Part shown: positions 52,401 to 60,904 of the stretch, in pieces | Layout: each line of letters begins with the position of its first letter | How positions within the stretch are numbered: the stretch's first letter is position 1 | Source: FEN-1219 sp039933105 | GTDB taxonomy: Bacteria > Pseudomonadota > Gammaproteobacteria > Steroidobacterales > Rariloculaceae | Length of the DNA: 64,000 nucleotides | Assembly: GCA_039933105.1 (NCBI GenBank) | Contig: JBDTOT010000009.1 | Location: 53,493 to 117,492, forward strand | Direction of reading: 5' to 3' | The notes under the pieces: generated by a model | What the model was told of the DNA's origin: nothing | Seen by the model: only the letters and a program-made list of their open reading frames with translations | Databases searched by the model: none | Program-made: the position numbers and the translations under genes

Positions 52401-52957
52401 TCCACGGCACGCGAAAGGTATTCGTGCTCGCCGGGCCGGCCGAGCCTTTGCAACTCGATATAGAAACGCCCCGGCAGCAACTCATGCCAGCGCTCGAGGA
52501 CCTCGGCGGCGCGCGCGTTACGCCCGCCCCCAAGTGCTTTGCCGAGTTCGCCGTTCTGCGCACCGGACAAGCCGATCAGTCCCTCGAGAGCCGTGGGCTC
52601 GAGCCACTCTTTCAGCAGCACGTGGCGGCCGGCAACGACGCCCAGCACGGCGCTCTTCGTGAGCAGGGACGACAGCCGCTTGAAGCCGATGCGGTTCTGG
52701 CACAGCAGAGTGCAGCGTGTCGGGTCGCGATCCTCACGCGATTCGGCAAGCCACACGTCGGCGCCCAAGATCGGCTTCACGCCGCGCTCGAACGCGAGCT
52801 TGTAGAACTTCACGAGCGCAGAGACGTTGGCTTGATCTGTGATCGCGCACGCCGGCATGCGTTGCGACGCCGCGGCGTGGACGAGCGCGTCGACGCGGAC
52901 GACGCTATCGACGAGCGAGTATTCCGTGTGGACCCGCAGGTGAACGAAACCACTCAT
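49469..52957 (-). CDS. dnaE: DNA polymerase III subunit alpha
   Basis: A 1162-residue replicative polymerase, the length of proteobacterial DnaE1. An N-terminal PHP domain (FVHLRVHTEYSLVDS) and the palm with PDFDIDFCIDGRDRVIEYV are clear. Tandem helix-hairpin-helix motifs (GLGALKGMGQNAVD) and a C-terminal OB-fold (VAGVVTEVRKFGNRVSLQLDD) follow. The gene overlaps lpxB by four bases (ATGA); the rnhB gene found between lpxB and dnaE in many relatives is absent. Confidence 0.98.
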   Translation of the reverse strand: MSGFVHLRVHTEYSLVDSVVRVDALVHAAASQRMPACAITDQANVSALVKFYKLAFERGVKPILGADVWLAESREDRDPTRCTLLCQNRIGFKRLSSLLTKSAVLGVVAGRHVLLKEWLEPTALEGLIGLSGAQNGELGKALGGGRNARAAEVLERWHELLPGRFYIELQRLGRPGEHEYLSRAVELAAAKGVPVVATNEVCFLGRSDFEAHETRVCIAQGVTLDDPARSRAYSEEQYLKSQAEMESLFADLPEAIANTVEIARRCSLEVDIGKVFLPDFKVDDGSAPRDHLKQGAAAGLATRLAALGIAPEAAGPYHERLVREIEVICKMGFEGYFLIVADFIAWARANSIPVGPGRGSGVGSLVAYALGITNLDPLAHDLLFERFLNPERVSLPDFDIDFCIDGRDRVIEYVAHRYGRERVAQIVTYGTMAAKAVVRDVGRALGMPYGYVDRVAKLIPFEIGITLDKAIADDEELRKVYEQDDEIRGLIDLARQLEGLARNIGTHAGGVVIAPKPVTEYMPLYADADGALLTQLDKDDLEAIGLIKFDFLGLKTLTIIDHAVATINRVRAERGEPPVNIDTLPVDDVKTYDLLRQCRTTAVFQLESLGMRDLIKRLQPDRFDDLTAIVALFRPGPMQMADEFIARKHRRDGAPPDYLHPRLEGILKPTYGVILYQEQVMQIAQVLAGYSLGGADLLRRAMGKKKPEEMALQREVFVKGSGERGVESPRASHIFDQMETFAGYGFNKSHAAAYALIAYQTAWLKAHYPEAYMAAVLTAELDNTDRLVVLKDELKRMGIVLEPPDVNHSVFAFTVAGQRRISYGLGALKGMGQNAVDVIVNERDAHGPYKSLVDLCRRTDFQKLNRRALEALVRSGALDALGPNRATLMQAIPNALQVAERSMHAQAAGQTALFGGGGDGDDGDTDLGLVMTPVRDWTKRERLDAERESLGLYLTGHPFEDFAEHCKYFTHGSIAKVLSSMPAQVQAEPWKTKREEKTVAGVVTEVRKFGNRVSLQLDDDTERIEIMLFDEVFAQSKHLIAKHAVLIADGQLRYDDFRNGWRINAKRIRSADDAIEEYARRLTIRWPSEPAGADFIRDLQRILKPFARGRCEVCIEYKGASAEAGLTLGEQWSVRLTRDLREQLTRLLGDDRYLIHYPKHFV

Positions 52958-54114
52958 CGGGTTCCCCGTACCAGCTCGAGCACCTCGCGCGCGGCGGCTT
53001 TGCTCGCGTCGCAGCGCAACTGTCGGTGAATGGCGGTGCAGACATCATACCAGTCGGGCGGAAGCCCAGTGCCGTCCAGCGCTGCGAGCACGGCAGGTCC
53101 AAGCACGTCGGCGCGGACCTCGTCCTGCACGAACTCCGGGACGATCTGCCGTCCCGCCAAGAGATTCGGCAGCGAGAAATGCGGAAGCCTTGAAAGCCCG
53201 AGGCGCCGTACGAGCCAGTAGCTGAGCGGCACCATGCGGTACGCGACCACCATGGGCCGCTTGAACAACAGCGCTTCGAGGCTCGCGGTGCCAGACGCCG
53301 TGAGCACGACGTCCGCCGCCGCCATGACCTCGCGCGCGCGATTCGGGATCAACTTCGCGAAGCTCACGTCCACGCCCGTCGCGGAGCTGTGGAAGAGCTC
53401 GCCGAGCGGCTCGCTCGCAAGCGCCACCGCCACGTTCAGATTCGGCTTGCGCTCGCGGAGCCATGCGGCCGTGGCCATGAACGGCGCAGACAGCCGTGTG
53501 ACCTCGCTACGTCGACTCCCCGGCAACACGGCCAGCAGCGGTTGATCAGCGGGAAACCCGAGCGCAGCGCGAGCGGCCAGCCGGTCGACGGTCAGCGGAA
53601 TCATGTCGGCCAACGGATGGCCTATGAACTTCGCGTTGACACCACGCTCGGCATAGAACTTGGTCTCGAACGGCAACAGACACAGCACGAGATCAACCGC
53701 GGCGCGTATACCGCGTACGCGATACTGACGCGACGCCCACACCTGTGGGCTCACGTACTGCACCGCCGGAATCCCGGCGCGCTTCAACGCACTGGCTGCA
53801 GGCAGGTTGAAATCTGGCGCATCGATGCCGATGAACACGTCCGCGCCGCTCGCCGCGATGCGCTCAACCAGCTTGCGCCGCAGCTTGAGAATGCGCCTGA
53901 GATGCGGGAGCACCTCCAGGAAACCCATGACCGAAACCTCTTCGGCCCGATTCCAAGGCTCGCAACCGGCCGCGACCATGCGCGGGCCCGCCATGCCGAA
54001 GAACTGTGCGCCTGGAGCTTGTTCGCGTAGCGCCTCGATCAGGCCTGCGCCCAGCGTATCGCCGGAGGCTTCGGCTGCAACGAGCGCAATGCGCAGTGCT
54101 CCCTTCTCGGCCAT
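52954..54114 (-). CDS. lpxB: Lipid-A-disaccharide synthase
   Basis: A 386-residue GT-B glycosyltransferase that joins UDP-diacylglucosamine and lipid X. It opens RIALVAAEASGDTLGAGLIEALRE and shows FFGMAGPRMVAAGCEPW, FIGIDAPDFNLPAASALKRAGI, YVSPQVWASRQYRVRGI, GSRRSEVTRL, and ASGTASLEALLFKRPMVVAYR. It overlaps dnaE downstream and follows lpxA after 42 bases, all within the lipid A operon. Confidence 0.97.
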   Translation of the reverse strand: MAEKGALRIALVAAEASGDTLGAGLIEALREQAPGAQFFGMAGPRMVAAGCEPWNRAEEVSVMGFLEVLPHLRRILKLRRKLVERIAASGADVFIGIDAPDFNLPAASALKRAGIPAVQYVSPQVWASRQYRVRGIRAAVDLVLCLLPFETKFYAERGVNAKFIGHPLADMIPLTVDRLAARAALGFPADQPLLAVLPGSRRSEVTRLSAPFMATAAWLRERKPNLNVAVALASEPLGELFHSSATGVDVSFAKLIPNRAREVMAAADVVLTASGTASLEALLFKRPMVVAYRMVPLSYWLVRRLGLSRLPHFSLPNLLAGRQIVPEFVQDEVRADVLGPAVLAALDGTGLPPDWYDVCTAIHRQLRCDASKAAAREVLELVRGTR

Positions 54115-54156
54115 GTCAGGGTTGACGCCGCGCCGTTTCCGTCATCGGTGAAAGCC

Positions 54157-54930
54157 CTAGCGGGCCACGCCGCGCGAGCCGCCGCTGCGCAGCGAGTCGA
54201 GCATCAGCTTGAGCTCGGGCTGGTCGGGCAGCCGGCGTTCGATCTCGGCGATCGCCTCCTCGAGCTTCAAGGACTGCCGATACAGCGCGCGGTAGCCTTC
54301 GCGGATGTTGCGGACTTGCATCTCCGTGAAGCCGCGACGTTTCAGGCCTTCGGCGTTGATACCGCGCGGCTCCGCGGGACGGCCAGACACCGTGACGAAG
54401 GCCGGAATGTCCTTCGTGACGTAGCTGAACATGCTCGTCAACGTGTGCGGACCGATGTGGCAGAACTGATGCACGGCTGTAAAGCCGCCGAGGATCGCGT
54501 AGTCGCCGACACGCACATGGCCCGCGATCGACGCATTGTTCGCGAAGATCGTGTTGTTGCCCACGACGCAGTCGTGAGCAATGTGCGCGTACGCCATGAT
54601 CCAGTTGTCGCTGCCGATGGTCGTCACGGCGTGATCTTGCGCCGTGCCGCGATTGATCGTCACGTTTTCCCGAATGGTATTCCGATCGCCGATCACGAGT
54701 TCCGTAGGCTCGCCTTTGTACTTCTTGTCCTGTGGATCGTCACCGATCGACGCAAACTGGAAGATGTGATTGTCGACACCAATCGTCGTCTTGCCTTTGA
54801 TGACGACGTGCGGTTCGATGCGTGTGCCGCGGCCGATCTGCACCCCCGCGCCAACGATCGAGTACGGACCGACGCGCACGTCGGCGTCGATACGCGCTGC
54901 CGCGTCGATAACTGCTCGCGGGTCGATCAA
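54157..54930 (-). CDS. lpxA: UDP-N-acetylglucosamine acyltransferase
   Basis: A 257-residue left-handed beta-helix enzyme catalysing the first step of lipid A synthesis. Hexapeptide repeats occupy the first two-thirds; the catalytic His is in MAYAHIAHDCVVGN, with the family segments GDRNTIRENVTINRGT and GINAEGLKRRGF. The start codon is TTG at 54930, overlapping the fabZ stop as TTGA, an uncommon initiation codon for an essential gene. Confidence 0.97.
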   Translation of the reverse strand: MIDPRAVIDAAARIDADVRVGPYSIVGAGVQIGRGTRIEPHVVIKGKTTIGVDNHIFQFASIGDDPQDKKYKGEPTELVIGDRNTIRENVTINRGTAQDHAVTTIGSDNWIMAYAHIAHDCVVGNNTIFANNASIAGHVRVGDYAILGGFTAVHQFCHIGPHTLTSMFSYVTKDIPAFVTVSGRPAEPRGINAEGLKRRGFTEMQVRNIREGYRALYRQSLKLEEAIAEIERRLPDQPELKLMLDSLRSGGSRGVAR

Positions 54931-55379
54931 GGCGCGGGGCCTTCCGCCATCATGATCTCCGCTTCGGCGACGACCTTGCCGTCGACCTCAGCGCGTGTGG
55001 CGAACATCCAGAGAGTACGTTTGTGCTTCGTGAGCTCGACGTGCAACTTCAGCTGGTCGCCGGGCCTCACAATCTGCTTGAAACGCGATTTCTCGACGCC
55101 GACGAGATAGAGGATCCCGATGCGTTCCTCGGCGGAGACGCTCTCGCACGCAAGCACGCCGCCCGCCTGCGCCAGCGCCTCCAAGATCAGCACGCCTGGC
55201 ATCACGGGGTGCTCCGGGAAATGGCCCTGGAAGTGGGCTTCGTTGGCCGTCACGTTCTTGATGGCGACCAACGACTTGCCGGGCACGACCTCCAGCACGC
55301 GGTCGACCATGAGAAACGGATACCGATGCGGTAAGCATTTCAGCAACGCTTCGATGTCGAGTGATTTCCGGTCAGTCAT
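54927..55379 (-). CDS. fabZ: 3-hydroxyacyl-[ACP] dehydratase
   Basis: A 150-residue hot-dog-fold dehydratase of fatty acid elongation. It has CLPHRYPFLMVDRV, the catalytic His in FQGHFPEHPVMPGVLILEALAQ (His and Glu, shown here in outline), and GDQLKLHVEL. The ATG at 55379 overlaps the lpxD stop by eight bases; a longer frame has no support. fabZ between lpxD and lpxA is the standard order, balancing hydroxyacyl-ACP use between lipid A and phospholipid. Confidence 0.96.
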   Translation of the reverse strand: MTDRKSLDIEALLKCLPHRYPFLMVDRVLEVVPGKSLVAIKNVTANEAHFQGHFPEHPVMPGVLILEALAQAGGVLACESVSAEERIGILYLVGVEKSRFKQIVRPGDQLKLHVELTKHKRTLWMFATRAEVDGKVVAEAEIMMAEGPAP

Positions 55380-56412
55380 TCTTTTTCTTTTCCTGTAAGT
55401 CCGCCACGGCGCGTTCCGTCGCACTCACGCGATCGGCCAGCGAATCGAGCTGGCGGAACCGTGCAACGTTCCTCTGCCACCGGCTCGATGGCTCCGCAGG
55501 CAACTGGCCCGAGTATTTGCCGGGTTCGCGCACCGACTTCGTGACGACGCTGCCGAACGTGAACATGACGTCGTCGCAGATCTGAAGCGAATTCATGATG
55601 ATGACGCCGCCCGCGATCATACAGCGCTCGCCGATCTTCGTGCTGCCCGCGACACCCGCCATGGCGGCGACCACCGTATGTGCGCCGAGCCGAACGTTGT
55701 GCGCGATCTGCACCAGGTTGTCGAGCTTAACCCCGTCTTCGATGACCGTATCCTCAATGGCGCCGCGGTCGATTGTCGTGTTCGCACCGACTTCCACGTC
55801 GTCACCGATCGTTACGCTGCCGACCTGCGGGATCTTCTGCCATTTACCGGCGTCCGGCGCGAAGCCGAATCCGTCGGCGCCGACGACCGCGCCTGGATGA
55901 AAAATGCAGCGCGCGCCGATGCGTACACGCTCGAACACGACGACCCGCGGACCGAGTCGCGTGCCTGCGCCAATGCTGACGCCTTCGCCGAGCACGGAGC
56001 CCGCGCCGATGACTGCGCCGGCGCCGATCGTTACGCCCTCGCCGATGACGACGTTCGCACCGACCTCAGCGGTGGGCGCGACTCGCGCACCCGACGCCAC
56101 GACGGCCGTCGCGTGCACACCGGCCCGCGGCGCGGGCGGCGGGTACAACGAACTCGCGACGCGTGCGTAGATCAGGTACGGCCGCGGGTGCACGAGGCTA
56201 GCGACCGGGCACTCGGCGCGGTTCCGCTCCTCGAGAATGACGGCGGCCGCGCGAGTGGTCGCGAGCTGTGTGCGGTAGGCGGGATTGGCGAGAAAAGCGA
56301 TTGCGTCGGGCCCCGCTCCAGCAAGCGTGCCGACACGAGAAATTACATGGTCGGCTGCGCCGTACAGCTCACAGCCGAATTTCGCTGCGAGCTCGCCTAG
56401 GGTCACGCCCAT
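55372..56412 (-). CDS. lpxD: UDP-3-O-(3-hydroxyacyl)glucosamine N-acyltransferase
   Basis: A 346-residue lipid A enzyme. An N-terminal uridine-binding domain (LGELAAKFGCELYG; YLIYARVASSLYPPP) is followed by a long hexapeptide-repeat helix (VIGEGVTIGAGAVIGAGSVLGEG in outline). The catalytic His region is QIAHNVRLGAHTV, and a C-terminal helix ends EKKKND. It lies 33 bases downstream of skp. Confidence 0.96.
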   Translation of the reverse strand: MGVTLGELAAKFGCELYGAADHVISRVGTLAGAGPDAIAFLANPAYRTQLATTRAAAVILEERNRAECPVASLVHPRPYLIYARVASSLYPPPAPRAGVHATAVVASGARVAPTAEVGANVVIGEGVTIGAGAVIGAGSVLGEGVSIGAGTRLGPRVVVFERVRIGARCIFHPGAVVGADGFGFAPDAGKWQKIPQVGSVTIGDDVEVGANTTIDRGAIEDTVIEDGVKLDNLVQIAHNVRLGAHTVVAAMAGVAGSTKIGERCMIAGGVIIMNSLQICDDVMFTFGSVVTKSVREPGKYSGQLPAEPSSRWQRNVARFRQLDSLADRVSATERAVADLQEKKKND

Positions 56413-56445
56413 GCAGGTCGGCTCGGCACCCGCGCCGCGCCGCTG

Positions 56446-56982
56446 TTACTTCTTCGGTGCTGCAGCCGGCGCACCGGGCCCTTTCAGCACTGCCAGCACT
56501 TGCTCGGTGATATCGAGAGCTTTGCTGACGTAGATCGCATCGCCGAGCACGAGGTCGAATTTCTGCGCACTCGCGTAGTCCTGCACTTTGAGCAGCACGT
56601 CGCGCTGCAGCTTGCCGACTTCCTCGTTACGCCGTGCGTTCAGATCTTCGAGGTACTCGTTCTGCGTGCGCTGCAGGTCGCGTTTACCGTCGCGGATCTG
56701 GCGATCGAGGTTTACACGTTCTTCTTCGCCCATGACGGGTGCGTCTTTCTGAAACCGATCTTCCTGCTGCTGTACCCGTGTCTGCGCCGCTTGAATGTCG
56801 CGCTGGCGCGGAGCGAACTCGTCAGAGAGCTTTTTGGTGACTGCCTCGGCCTGCGGCGACTGCTCGAGCAGTCGGCTGACGTTAATGACGCCGATTTTCA
56901 GCGCTGTCTGCGCATTGGCGGCACTGGAAACAAGCGCAACGACCGCGATTACTGCGGGCGCCAGAAATTTGGAACCGATCAT
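56446..56982 (-). CDS. skp: Periplasmic chaperone OmpH/Skp
   Basis: A 178-residue periplasmic chaperone that carries unfolded outer-membrane proteins to BamA. The signal peptide (KFLAPAVIAVVALVSSAANAQ) is followed by IGVINVSRLLEQSPQAEAV and long charged helices forming the tentacles (EFAPRQRDIQAAQTRVQQQEDRFQ; RDLQRTQNEYLEDLNARRNEEVGK in outline). The ATG at 56982 has GGGGTGAAG before it; upstream extension is arginine-rich and unsupported. It lies 14 bases after bamA. Confidence 0.92.
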   Translation of the reverse strand: MIGSKFLAPAVIAVVALVSSAANAQTALKIGVINVSRLLEQSPQAEAVTKKLSDEFAPRQRDIQAAQTRVQQQEDRFQKDAPVMGEEERVNLDRQIRDGKRDLQRTQNEYLEDLNARRNEEVGKLQRDVLLKVQDYASAQKFDLVLGDAIYVSKALDITEQVLAVLKGPGAPAAAPKK

Positions 56983-56996
56983 ATAAATCTTCACCC

Positions 56997-59378
56997 CTAG
57001 AAGGCGTTGCCGACGGAGAACTGGAAGCGCTCCACCTCGTCGCCGAAAAACCGATCCGTTGCGGAGTCTGCGTTCAGCGGCGTTGCGTAGCTGAACCGCA
57101 ACAGGCCGAGCGGCGCTAGCCACTCAACACCAAGCCCCACGGATTTCTTCAACTTATCATACTTGAAACCGTAGTCGATAGGGTCGCCGAGCTTGTCATA
57201 AAAGTTCACGCCGCCCGTCGAAAACACGCCGCCGACGTCGTAGAACAGCGCGACCCGAGTCGACCCCGCGATCTTGGCCGGCGTGGGGATGATGAGCTCG
57301 AACTGATTGGCCACAACCATGTTGCCGCCGTACGGATTGCCGAGATTGTCGCGCGGACCAAGGTAGCTCTCCTTGAAACCACGCACCGAACCCGGACCGC
57401 CGCCGAAGCGATTGCGGAACGGCGGCAGCGAGGTCGTGGAGCCAAAGGCATCGCCGTACGAGAGTTCGCTGTTCAAGCGGAACCGCCACTTCTCACCGAG
57501 CGGTATGAACTTCTGGAAGTTCATGGCGGCCACGTAGTACTCGACGTCGCTGCCCGGCACCGACGCGTTCAGGGTAATGGCAGCTCTCGTGCCTTTCGTC
57601 GGGAACAGCGACGCGTTGCGTGAGTCGTACGACCAGCCTGCCGAAAGCTCGAGGCTCTGGATGTGCGTGCCAACCACTTGGTCGCCGATCGTGAACGAAT
57701 GGCCGTTACTACGCACCCAATCGAGTGCCTGCGCGGAGCTGAACGTGCTCGTTACGAGCTCGGCATCCTGATATGAGAAACCGAAGCGCAGCGTCTGGTA
57801 GTCGGTGATCGGGTAGCCCCAGTTGATGCCGGCGTTCATCGTCGTCGTCGAGAAATCCGAGCTCACGGAAGTGAACTGTGTCAGGTGCTGATACGTGAGC
57901 GACAACGTGCGCGCGACACCGTCGACGTTTCGATACGGATCGGTGAAGTTCGCGTCGAAAATCTTCTGGTACTTGCCGCCGGTAATCTGCAGTGCGACGC
58001 GCTTACCAGTGCCCATGAAGTTGGAGTGAATGAAATTGCCGCCGAGCGTAACGCCGTACGTCTCCGAGAACCCGAGGCTGCCGCCGAACTGCCCAGGCAG
58101 GCCTTCTTTGATGTTGAAGTCGACGTCGACGAGATCGGGACTACCGCTCACCGGGTTCGACTTCTCCTCGACCTTTTCGACATAGGGCAAGCGCTGGATC
58201 AGAATCTTCGATCGATCGACCAGCGCGTTGGAGAGGTAGCCGCCTTCGAGCTGGCGCACCTCACGACGGAATACCTCGTCGTTGACGCTATCGGTACCGT
58301 TGAAGTTCACGCGCCGCACATACACGCGATTCTTCGGTTCGACAAAGAACGTGACCGCCGCTTCCTTCGTCTCTTTGTTCAGGTCCGGCACTGCTTTGAT
58401 TTGGGCAAAGGCATAGCCGTCCTGACCCAGACGCAGGTTCATCAGCTCTTCGCTGCGCGTCAACTGGCCTTGCGAGAACGTCTCGCCCGGTTGGGCCAGA
58501 ATCAGATTCTTCAGATCGTCTTCCGGCACGACCATCTCGCCCGCCATCTTGATATCGGAGATCTTGTAGGCGTCGCCCTCGATGATGCTTATGGTGACGA
58601 AGATGTCGCGTTTGTCTGGCGAGATTGCGACCTGCACGTCATCGACTCGGAAATCCGCGTAGCCACGGTCCATGTAGTACGACTTGAGCTTCTCGAGATC
58701 GCCTTCGAGGGCTTCCTTCGAGTAGCGGTCGTTCTTGCGGATAAATGACAACCAATTACCAGTCTTCAACTCGAACGCGGAGACGATTTCTTTGTCCTCG
58801 AAGGCTGTGTTGCCCACGATGTTGACCTGGCGAATCTTGGCGCGATCACCTTCTTCAATGGTGATCGACACGCGAACGCGGTTGTCCTCGAGCGGCTCGA
58901 CCTTGGGCGTGACCTTGGCGCCGTACTTGCCGCGACCGTAATACTCTTCGGTCAACGACTGCGTCAGCTCGTCGAGTGTCGACTGATCGAAAATCTTGCC
59001 TTGGGTCAAGCCGTGCTCGTTCAAGACCTTCTTGAGATCGTCGTCCTTGATGTCCTTGTTGCCTTTGAACGTGAATTCTTGAATCGAAGGCCGCTCGAGC
59101 ACGACGATCACGAGCGTGTCGCCATCGCGACGAAACTCGAAGTCCTGGAAGAATCCGGTTTGGAAAATCGCGCGACCGGCTTCGCGTAACCGTTGCTCGG
59201 TGACGGTGTCGCCGATATTGATCGGCAAGTAGTTGTAGATGGTGCCCTCCGCAATGCGTTGGGCTCCTTCGACGCGAAAATTGCGGACCGTGAACGGCTC
59301 CATGGCCGCGAATCCCGACACGCTTGCACCCAGGCCGGCGATCAAGACCGCCAGCTGCACGAGACGATGAGTCATCAT
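56997..59378 (-). CDS. bamA: Outer-membrane protein assembly factor BamA
   Basis: A 793-residue Omp85 protein. A signal peptide (about 1-24) and five POTRA repeats (from FTVRNFRVEGAQRIAEGTIYNYLPI onward) lead to a 16-strand barrel. The conserved loop VRGFKESYLGPRD holds the VRGF motif, and the protein ends in a C-terminal aromatic signature FQFSVGNAF. The ATG at 59378 overlaps the rseP stop (ATGA). The rseP-bamA-skp-lpxD order is canonical. Confidence 0.98.
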   Translation of the reverse strand: MMTHRLVQLAVLIAGLGASVSGFAAMEPFTVRNFRVEGAQRIAEGTIYNYLPINIGDTVTEQRLREAGRAIFQTGFFQDFEFRRDGDTLVIVVLERPSIQEFTFKGNKDIKDDDLKKVLNEHGLTQGKIFDQSTLDELTQSLTEEYYGRGKYGAKVTPKVEPLEDNRVRVSITIEEGDRAKIRQVNIVGNTAFEDKEIVSAFELKTGNWLSFIRKNDRYSKEALEGDLEKLKSYYMDRGYADFRVDDVQVAISPDKRDIFVTISIIEGDAYKISDIKMAGEMVVPEDDLKNLILAQPGETFSQGQLTRSEELMNLRLGQDGYAFAQIKAVPDLNKETKEAAVTFFVEPKNRVYVRRVNFNGTDSVNDEVFRREVRQLEGGYLSNALVDRSKILIQRLPYVEKVEEKSNPVSGSPDLVDVDFNIKEGLPGQFGGSLGFSETYGVTLGGNFIHSNFMGTGKRVALQITGGKYQKIFDANFTDPYRNVDGVARTLSLTYQHLTQFTSVSSDFSTTTMNAGINWGYPITDYQTLRFGFSYQDAELVTSTFSSAQALDWVRSNGHSFTIGDQVVGTHIQSLELSAGWSYDSRNASLFPTKGTRAAITLNASVPGSDVEYYVAAMNFQKFIPLGEKWRFRLNSELSYGDAFGSTTSLPPFRNRFGGGPGSVRGFKESYLGPRDNLGNPYGGNMVVANQFELIIPTPAKIAGSTRVALFYDVGGVFSTGGVNFYDKLGDPIDYGFKYDKLKKSVGLGVEWLAPLGLLRFSYATPLNADSATDRFFGDEVERFQFSVGNAF

Positions 59379-60739
59379 GAACCGAAGATTCTGCTTAAGT
59401 CGTTATAGAAGGCGAAACTCATGAGCGCGAGCAGGAAGAACACGCCGATCTGTTGGCCGAGCACGAGTGCTCTCTCCGACAGCGGCGAGCCCTTGAACCA
59501 CTCGGCGATTTGATAGACGACCTGCCCGCCGTCCAACATCGGGATCGGAAGAAGATTCAGGATACCAAGACTGATGCTCACCGCCGCGAGGAAACTCAAG
59601 AACGGCGCAAGACCCGCCTGAGCGCTTTCGCCGGCGTAGTCCGCGATCGTCAGCGGCCCGGACATGTTCTTCAGCGATACGTCGCCGACCACCATGCGCA
59701 CCAGCATGCGTACGGTCAGCGCGCTCATCTCCCACGTCTTCTCAATGCCGCGTGGCAGCGACTCGAACACGCTGTAGCGCTGCTCCGCCCGCAGGCTCTC
59801 GATCAACTGCGGCGGCAACGTACTTGGCCTCGAAGCGCCGATGCGGCCGATGGTCTTCCCACCCTCTTCCACGGCGCCGATCGTAACGCTGAAAGTTCGG
59901 TCACTACCGTCGCGGCGCACGCGAATGTCCACAGTCTCGCCCGGCCGCTGTTTGACGTTGTTGACCCACTGATCCCAGCTGCTGATCGGCTTGTCGCCAA
60001 CGGCGACGACCTCGTCGCCTCCCTTTAGCCCCGCTGCCGCGGCAGGCGAGTCCGGAGTCACGGTGTCGATGATGGCTGGCAGCACGGGGCCTGGCAGCAC
60101 ACCCAAGCCGGTGTACAAAGCTGCCGGTTCAGTGAGCTCGGCTTCGCGACCACGCACATCGAGTTGCACGTTGCGCGTCTTGCCGTCGGGTTCGAGAACG
60201 GTGAGGTCGATACGCGCACTCGCCAGCAGCTGGTCGAATATGCGCAGCGTCGCGTTTTCCCACGTCGATGTTGCGCGACCACCGACCGCGGTGATCTCGT
60301 CACCCGCCACGATGCCGGCACGTGCAGCGACCGAGTCGGGCTGGACCGCGCCAATCACGGCTTTGAGCCCTGGCACTCCGGATGTGAACATCAGCCAGTA
60401 GGCGAGGATCGCGAACAGAAAATTGAACGCGGGGCCGGCCAGCAGCACGGCGATGCGGTGCGGGATCGGACGCTGATTGAATGCCCTGCCACGGTCAGCC
60501 GGGGGCACCGGCGTCTCGCGCTCGTCGAGCATTTTTACGTAGCCACCGAGCGGGATCATCGACAACCAATACTCGGTGCCATCGGGATGCTTGCTGCGCC
60601 AAACAGCCAACGGCCTGCCGAAGCCGATCGAGAAACGCAGAACCTTGAAGCCCAAGCGGCGCGCAACCCAGAAGTGACCGAACTCGTGGGCGGCCACGAG
60701 GACGCTGATCGCGACGATAAACCACACCACACTCAGCAT
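59375..60739 (-). CDS. rseP: RIP metalloprotease RseP
   Basis: A 454-residue intramembrane site-2 protease that cuts RseA after DegS. The zinc motif HEFGH is near residue 18-22 of the first helix, the PDZ domains (VQPDSVAARAGIVAGDEI and VTPDSPAAAAGLKGGDEV) are tandem, and the third motif LPIPMLDGGQVVYQ is in the C-terminal helices. I start at 60739 (MLSVVWFIVAI). The dxr gene usually found upstream is absent; a 165-base gap separates it from cdsA. It links this operon to the rpoE-rseA-rseB unit. Confidence 0.97.
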   Translation of the reverse strand: MLSVVWFIVAISVLVAAHEFGHFWVARRLGFKVLRFSIGFGRPLAVWRSKHPDGTEYWLSMIPLGGYVKMLDERETPVPPADRGRAFNQRPIPHRIAVLLAGPAFNFLFAILAYWLMFTSGVPGLKAVIGAVQPDSVAARAGIVAGDEITAVGGRATSTWENATLRIFDQLLASARIDLTVLEPDGKTRNVQLDVRGREAELTEPAALYTGLGVLPGPVLPAIIDTVTPDSPAAAAGLKGGDEVVAVGDKPISSWDQWVNNVKQRPGETVDIRVRRDGSDRTFSVTIGAVEEGGKTIGRIGASRPSTLPPQLIESLRAEQRYSVFESLPRGIEKTWEMSALTVRMLVRMVVGDVSLKNMSGPLTIADYAGESAQAGLAPFLSFLAAVSISLGILNLLPIPMLDGGQVVYQIAEWFKGSPLSERALVLGQQIGVFFLLALMSFAFYNDLSRIFGS

Positions 60740-60904
60740 TGATTCTTCCCGTAGCCGAAGTGCCGCTTTGTACAGGCACCCCTGGAGGGTCGGTATTCTA
60801 GCCCGGGCCGCATGGGCTCTGCAGGACATCGCGCCATATCGAACAGCGAAGACTCTGGGTGGCGTTGCGAATACAGACCGCGCCGAGCAGGTCCAGTTCC
60901 TTGG

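Noticed and set aside
60740..60904. Possible remnant of dxr between cdsA and rseP
   Set aside because: I looked for Dxr-like translation in all frames of the 165-base gap and found nothing recognisable.
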